DNA of 9,894 nucleotides from Deltaproteobacteria bacterium (lineage in GTDB: Bacteria > Desulfobacterota > Desulfomonilia > UBA1062): NCBI GenBank assembly GCA_016934135.1, contig JAFGTK010000205.1, forward strand, positions 1-9,894, in the 5' to 3' direction. Shown here in pieces: positions 6,557 to 9,894 of this stretch (within the stretch, counting starts at the first letter, position 1; every line of letters starts with the position of its first letter). The translations under genes and the position numbers were made by a program. The notes below the pieces were generated by a model. It was not told the origin of the DNA and made no database searches. It saw only the letters and a program-made list of their open reading frames with translations.

Positions 6557-7732
6557 ATGATACCAAGTTATTATCAGCATTTCTGTCCGGTGAAGATCCT
6601 TTCCGGCAATAAGGCGGTGAGTAATATTCCTTTCGAAATGAATGCCATGGGCTGTAAAAAGGCCATGATCGTAACAGATAAAGGAGTTATAGACGCAGGT
6701 CTCATAAATATTGTGAAGGAGGCCTTTGCAGATTCGGACAGACAGATCGGATATATTTTCGATGAGACACCTCCTGATTCAAGTAACCGCATGGTAAACA
6801 AGCTTGCCAAGCTTTTCGAGAAACTCTCATGCGACTGTTTTGTAGCTGTGGGCGGGGGCAGTGCACTGGATACTGCAAAGGGTGCCAATATTGTTGTTTC
6901 CGAAGGTACGGATGATATCCTCAAGCTTCAGGGCAACGAGATTATCAAGAAAGACCTCAAACCCATGATTGCAGTTCCCACAACATCGGGAACAGGATCA
7001 GAGGTCACAAAGGTAGCAGTGATCTATAACGAGGAAAAGAACCTGAAGATGTCTTTTGTCTCTGACAAACTCTACCCGAGAATCGCGGTGCTGGATCCCA
7101 GAATGACCATGACTGTGCCTTCAAAGCTGACAGCAGCAACAGGAATGGATGCACTTACCCATGCCATTGAGGCTTACACATGCATACAGAAAAATCCCAT
7201 AGACGACATCTTTGCCCGGGCAGCTATAGAACTGGTCAGGAAATATCTTGTCAGGGCAACAGAGAACGGAAGCGATGATGAGGCACGTCTTGGAATGGCC
7301 AATGCATCGTTGTTTGCCGGCATTGCCTTTTCCAATTCAATGGTGGGAATGGTCCACTCGCTTGCACATGCAGCAGGAGGAGTCTGCCATCTGCCGCATG
7401 GTATAGCCAATGCCATATTTCTGCCTTACGGTCTTGAATATAATATTGCTAAAGTACCTCAAAGCATTGCTGAGATCTCAGGTATGCTGGGAGGTTCAAT
7501 AGATTATATGGAACCTGAAGAACAGGCATCCGTCACGGTGTCTATGGTGAAAAACCTGCTTAAAAAGCTCAACCGCATAAGCGGTCTGCCGATCAGGCTG
7601 AAGGATGCAGGGGTTGCCGAGGATAAGCTTCCTGCCATTGCCAAAGCTGCCATTAATGACGGATCTCTTGTTTTCAATCCGGTAGAGATGGATTATGAAG
7701 AGGCTCTGAGTGTCTTGAAAAGGGCATATTAG
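6557..7732 (+). CDS. Iron-containing alcohol dehydrogenase
   Basis: A 391-residue group III alcohol dehydrogenase, normal full length, interconverting a primary alcohol and aldehyde with NAD(P)(H) in the cytosol. The frame is open from 6509, but the ATG at 6557 is preferred: GAGGGGG lies upstream, and the encoded protein begins directly at the family's usual N-terminus. The NAD-binding loop GGGSALDTAKG is at 99-109 and PTTSGTGSEVT at 141-151. The four metal ligands are D198 and H202 (GMDALTHAIEAY), H267 (MVHSLAH) and H281 (CHLPHG). All are present, so the enzyme should be active. It follows the SCP2-like gene by 31 bases. Its left-end paralogue (1-272) is clearly diverged. Substrate is not deducible; family members act on ethanol, butanol, propanediol and long-chain alcohols. 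Confidence 0.95.
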   Translation: MIPSYYQHFCPVKILSGNKAVSNIPFEMNAMGCKKAMIVTDKGVIDAGLINIVKEAFADSDRQIGYIFDETPPDSSNRMVNKLAKLFEKLSCDCFVAVGGGSALDTAKGANIVVSEGTDDILKLQGNEIIKKDLKPMIAVPTTSGTGSEVTKVAVIYNEEKNLKMSFVSDKLYPRIAVLDPRMTMTVPSKLTAATGMDALTHAIEAYTCIQKNPIDDIFARAAIELVRKYLVRATENGSDDEARLGMANASLFAGIAFSNSMVGMVHSLAHAAGGVCHLPHGIANAIFLPYGLEYNIAKVPQSIAEISGMLGGSIDYMEPEEQASVTVSMVKNLLKKLNRISGLPIRLKDAGVAEDKLPAIAKAAINDGSLVFNPVEMDYEEALSVLKRAY

Positions 7733-7756
7733 TATACATGTGCCCGACATAATTGC

Positions 7757-7774
7757 TGGCTGAGATATCAGCCA
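7757..7774 (+). terminator. Hairpin downstream of the iron alcohol dehydrogenase
   Basis: TGGCTGA (7757-7763) and TCAGCCA (7768-7774) form a perfect 7-base stem with a GATA loop, 25 bases after the dehydrogenase stop. No T-tract follows, so it is more likely a 3'-end stabilising or weak-termination structure than a classical intrinsic terminator. Confidence 0.35.
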
Positions 7775-7858
7775 TGATTGGACACGCAGGATCGATCAAG
7801 TGCAGAATGCTGTTGACGATAAGAGGCCTTTCGATTCATTTTCCTGTTTTCTTTCGTC

Positions 7859-7887
7859 TTGACACGTATATAGGAAGACTTTATGTT
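7859..7887 (+). promoter_or_regulatory. Sigma-70-like promoter
   Basis: A perfect -35 TTGACA (7859-7864) is separated by 17 bases from TATGTT (7882-7887), which matches the -10 consensus at 4 of 6 positions. Transcription would start near 7894 and run through the methyltransferase remnant toward the terminator at 8382-8429, or past it into HMG-CoA reductase. The word CTGTAATAGA lies just downstream at 7915-7924. Confidence 0.5.
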
Positions 7888-7956
7888 TTCACCCCGATTC
7901 TAAGGGTTAATGAACTGTAATAGAGCAGAAGGCCGTATTGTTGCCATAGGAAAGTA

Positions 7957-8229
7957 ATGGAGCATCTGACAAAACCGGCAAAAAAGGGTGGAAACATTGT
8001 GGTTGGTGATTTTTCACTCCCTTCATGCGGAATCGTTGCAAAGCTTTTCCAGAGTAACTACTGGTATATTGCTGATATTATTTTCTTTGTCATGGCCAGG
8101 AATGCCCTTCACCCGGTTTACGATCATCAGTCCTATATGCAGCAGTTCTGACTTACCATAACTGATCTAAAACATTTAAGAATTATCTTTGATGAGCGGT
8201 GCTGCTCCATTATGAGGCATAAGGAATAA
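7957..8229 (+). pseudogene. Probable remnant of a SAM-dependent methyltransferase C-terminus
   Basis: A 64-codon frame begins at ATG 7957, 6 bases after AGG (7948-7950), and stops at TGA 8149-8151. Its sequence resembles the second half of class I (UbiE-like) methyltransferases: KKGGNIVVGDFSLP (about 9-22) looks like the 'kpGG-hydrophobic-D' strand, and ARNALHPVYDHQSYM (47-61) looks like the 'NALHP-Y-Y' stretch before the last helix. The frame reopens directly after the TGA for another 25 codons (DLKHLRIIF, then CCSIM) to TAA at 8227-8229, which could be the rest of the domain. The SAM-binding N-terminal half (G-x-G-x-G) is not found in any plus-strand frame upstream. I therefore read it as a truncated, interrupted remnant. 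It could instead be a real 64-residue protein, since it has a promoter and a possible ribosome site. Confidence 0.35.
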
Positions 8230-8255
8230 GGTGCACTGTACAACGATTCGCTATC

Positions 8256-8333
8256 ATGAAAGAGAGAAAGTTTTTCTTTAATGAATGGAAAAAGATTACA
8301 CATGTGAAAAAAATCGCTCAAGCCTTAAAATAA
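8256..8333 (+). CDS. Possible 25-residue basic peptide
   Basis: ATG 8256 opens a frame of 25 codons ending TAA 8331-8333, rich in Lys and Phe (begins MKERKFFFNEWKK). No Shine-Dalgarno lies close to the start. It sits between the methyltransferase remnant and the intrinsic terminator, so it would be the last frame of that transcript. In such AT-rich sequence a frame this short is easily fortuitous. Confidence 0.12.
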   Translation: MKERKFFFNEWKKITHVKKIAQALK

Positions 8334-8381
8334 CATAACCAACTGTAATAACTTATTAAACATAAAAAAGTACCAGAAAAC

Positions 8382-8429
8382 ACCTGATAGTTATCTCGTA
8401 TTTGTTTCGTGTTTTATCAGGTTTTTTTT
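8382..8429 (+). terminator. Intrinsic terminator with an overlapping alternative stem
   Basis: ACCTGATA (8382-8389) pairs perfectly with TATCAGGT (8415-8422), extended by one G-U pair (8390/8414), and a run of eight T residues (8422-8429) follows. The loop of about 23 bases is long. A second pairing, AAAACAC (8377-8383) with GTGTTTT (8409-8415), uses part of the same bases and cannot form together with the first. It ends 103 bases before the HMG-CoA reductase start, so it either closes the upstream unit or works as an attenuator. Confidence 0.55.
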
Positions 8430-8455
8430 GGCACGTTTCGTGATAGTTCTCTTCC

Positions 8456-8536
8456 ATGCTTAAATTTTTTAATCTTCAGGGCAAAAAACACTGTGCAATC
8501 ACATTACAGGATTTGATGAAAGGAAGGGAGTTATGA
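8456..8536 (+). CDS. 26-residue upstream ORF overlapping the HMG-CoA reductase start
   Basis: ATG 8456 opens a 26-codon frame (begins MLKFFNLQGKKHCAITL, ends DLMKGREL) whose TGA stop (8534-8536) overlaps the reductase ATG (8533-8535) as ATGA, the usual arrangement for translational coupling. It lies wholly downstream of the terminator stem. No good Shine-Dalgarno precedes it, which weakens the call. Its last codons contain the ribosome site of the reductase, so its translation would directly affect access to that site. I do not recognise the peptide. Confidence 0.3.
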   Translation: MLKFFNLQGKKHCAITLQDLMKGREL

Positions 8537-9894
8537 GAAATCAGACAACAGAACATAAGTTGGTCTCTCTGAGCAGCGTCACTGAAGCAAAGAACCAGGT
8601 AACGATATCTCCGCTTATCCTCAAGAAGATCTATTCGACAGGCAGCTTGAAGAACCTGGAAGACGGTGTTTGTTTCAATATAAAGAACCAGATGAGAGAC
8701 ACACTGCTTACAGCTGTTATTGGACTGAGCATCAATGATATAGAGGTTCCGTTGAATGATGTTTTCGTGAGGAATAACGGTACCAGGCTTAAGGCCGAAG
8801 ATATTGATTATGAAAACACGATCCCTTTTCCCCTTGGAGAAGATATTGAGATATTTGTCCAGGTAGATCCGCTCAGCAAGAACCAGCAGCACTCCATCAG
8901 GCTTTCCTTTGAGGCAGAACCATTTGGACAGTTGACCCTGGATGCGTTCGACTGTGTTGTTGAGACCCGGGTAAATCAGCAGAAAATCCCCTGCAATAAA
9001 GAAGCAAATTATGACCTGGAAATAGTACGTGAAAGACAGGAGTTTGTAGAGAACTACACGGGTACAAAACTCAATCACATCAAACACCACTCCTTTGATC
9101 CTGCTGTTACAAAGGGTAATATCGAAAACTTTACCGGTGTGGCTCAGATTCCCATGGGCTTTGCAGGGCCCATAAAGGTCAACGGTGAATACGCAAAAGG
9201 GGAATTCCTTATTCCTTTATGCACCAGCGAGGGATCTCTGGTAGCCTCGTACAACCGAGGAATGAAGGTTATCAACCTGAGCGGCGGAGTAACTACAACT
9301 ATTGTTGAAGATCAGATGCAGCGCGCACCTGTCTTTGTATTCGAATCCTCACGTGAGGCAAGGGATTTTGCATTGTGGCTGGATCAGCACATGACTGAGA
9401 TCAGAGAACAGGCAGAGTCCTCTTCAAAGGTGGCCAAGCTGATAGATATTGAGAAGTATCTTGCAAGCAAGTTTGTATACCTTAGGTTCAATTACTATAC
9501 CGGAGATGCAGCCGGACAGAACATGGTGAGCATGGCCACCTTCGTAGCATGCAGCTGGATTCTGGCACAGTACAAGGAGATAAAGCACTTCTATATGGAA
9601 TCAAATATGGCTACGGATAAGAAGTGTTCCCAGATAAATACCATGAATACCCGGGGCAAGAGGGTTGTTGCCGAGTTTACCATTCCCCGGGATATTCTGA
9701 TCCAGTACATGAAAGTTGATCCCGAAACCCTGGTCTATCACAGCCAGGTGGCAAATCTCGGAGCATTTATTGCTGGATCGAGCAGCAATGGTCTGCATGC
9801 AGCAAATGCACTGGCTGCATTGTTCCTTGCCACAGGTCAGGATGTCGCCAATGTTGCCGAGGCTGCAACAGGACTTCTCTATACAGAGGTAACC
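8533..9894 (+). CDS. hmgA: Hydroxymethylglutaryl-CoA reductase with N-terminal extension (3' end missing)
   Basis: The first 454 codons of an HMG-CoA reductase, which makes mevalonate from HMG-CoA with NAD(P)H; the frame runs off the right edge. ATG 8533 follows AGGAAGGGAG (8521-8530). The catalytic domain starts near residue 197 with ENFTGVAQIPMGFAGPIKVNG. Active-site residues in family order are E233 (TSEGSLVASYNRG), D326 region (TGDAAGQNM), K363 (ATDKKCSQIN) and D437 (ATGQDVANV), with RGKRVVAE at 374-381. The pattern is closer to class I (eukaryote/archaea-like) than to class II enzymes. The C-terminal catalytic His lies beyond the window. Residues 1 to about 150 are not part of the usual catalytic core: they look like a soluble mainly beta domain (PLILKKIYSTGSLKNLEDG, 27-45; SIRLSFEAEPFGQLTLDAFD, 121-140) and contain no membrane segment. 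The frame may be translationally coupled to the 26-codon ORF before it. Confidence 0.93.
   Translation, partial: MRNQTTEHKLVSLSSVTEAKNQVTISPLILKKIYSTGSLKNLEDGVCFNIKNQMRDTLLTAVIGLSINDIEVPLNDVFVRNNGTRLKAEDIDYENTIPFPLGEDIEIFVQVDPLSKNQQHSIRLSFEAEPFGQLTLDAFDCVVETRVNQQKIPCNKEANYDLEIVRERQEFVENYTGTKLNHIKHHSFDPAVTKGNIENFTGVAQIPMGFAGPIKVNGEYAKGEFLIPLCTSEGSLVASYNRGMKVINLSGGVTTTIVEDQMQRAPVFVFESSREARDFALWLDQHMTEIREQAESSSKVAKLIDIEKYLASKFVYLRFNYYTGDAAGQNMVSMATFVACSWILAQYKEIKHFYMESNMATDKKCSQINTMNTRGKRVVAEFTIPRDILIQYMKVDPETLVYHSQVANLGAFIAGSSSNGLHAANALAALFLATGQDVANVAEAATGLLYTEVT

Larger units (their letters stand above)
7733..8532. other. 800-base region without an intact gene, upstream of HMG-CoA reductase
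   Basis: The stretch holds, in order: a hairpin just after the dehydrogenase gene, a good sigma-70-like promoter (7859-7887), a degraded methyltransferase-like frame (7957-8229), a 25-codon frame (8256-8333), an intrinsic terminator (8382-8429) and a 26-codon frame overlapping the HMG-CoA reductase start. It becomes AT-rich after about 8230. The 10-base words ATCGATCAAG (7791-7800) and CTGTAATAGA (7915-7924) also occur in the gap upstream of the aldehyde oxidoreductase (2946-2955; minus strand 3053-3044). No tRNA-like or insertion-element structure was seen. Confidence 0.6.

Noticed and set aside
8149..8151. TGA in the methyltransferase-like frame as a possible selenocysteine codon
   Set aside because: No known selenoprotein context, no evident SECIS hairpin directly after it, and the N-terminal half of the domain is missing anyway; decay is the simpler reading.
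8428..8444. Sigma-54-like sequence TTGGCACGTTTCGTGAT upstream of HMG-CoA reductase
   Set aside because: The -24 half is good, but the -12 half lacks the essential GC (GTGAT in place of TTGCA), and no sigma-54 activator is encoded here.
8476..9090. 204-codon minus-strand open frame
   Set aside because: It lies antisense to the HMG-CoA reductase N-terminal region, whose family match further along the same frame is clear; no ribosome site.

Overview
The window looks like a chromosomal segment of a strictly anaerobic bacterium of moderate GC content. The main clue is a tungsto/molybdopterin aldehyde:ferredoxin oxidoreductase encoded beside iron-dependent alcohol dehydrogenases and sterol-carrier (SCP2) type proteins, with strong AGGAGG-type ribosome sites. 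I would guess a Desulfobacterota-like syntroph or sulfate reducer, but nothing here fixes the taxonomy. I see no rRNA, tRNA, CRISPR array, insertion sequence or phage gene.

Layout. Bases 1-5654 are read on the minus strand: a sensor kinase gene (5654-3789) overlaps a NarL/FixJ response regulator gene (3796-3137). After a 402-base gap come an aldehyde:ferredoxin oxidoreductase (2734-875), an SCP2 protein (841-419) and the start of an iron alcohol dehydrogenase (272 to the left edge). From 5956 the strand switches to plus: a 189-residue SCP2-like protein (5956-6525) and a second iron alcohol dehydrogenase (6557-7732). An 800-base stretch without an intact gene follows. It holds a promoter-like site, a likely methyltransferase remnant, an intrinsic terminator with an overlapping alternative stem, and a 26-codon ORF that overlaps the next start. 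The window ends inside an HMG-CoA reductase gene (8533 onward) that carries an extra N-terminal domain.

How the genes may work together. The central two-component system is flanked on both sides by a small lipid-binding-fold protein gene next to an iron alcohol dehydrogenase gene; the left copy adds the aldehyde oxidoreductase. A reasonable inference is a redox route alcohol <-> aldehyde <-> carboxylate for a hydrophobic substrate held by the SCP2 proteins. Electrons would pass to NAD(P)H at the dehydrogenase step and to ferredoxin at the oxidoreductase step, with the membrane kinase and its regulator controlling one or both arms. HMG-CoA reductase makes mevalonate for isoprenoids and may be a separate unit. 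Substrates and regulatory targets cannot be read from the sequence.
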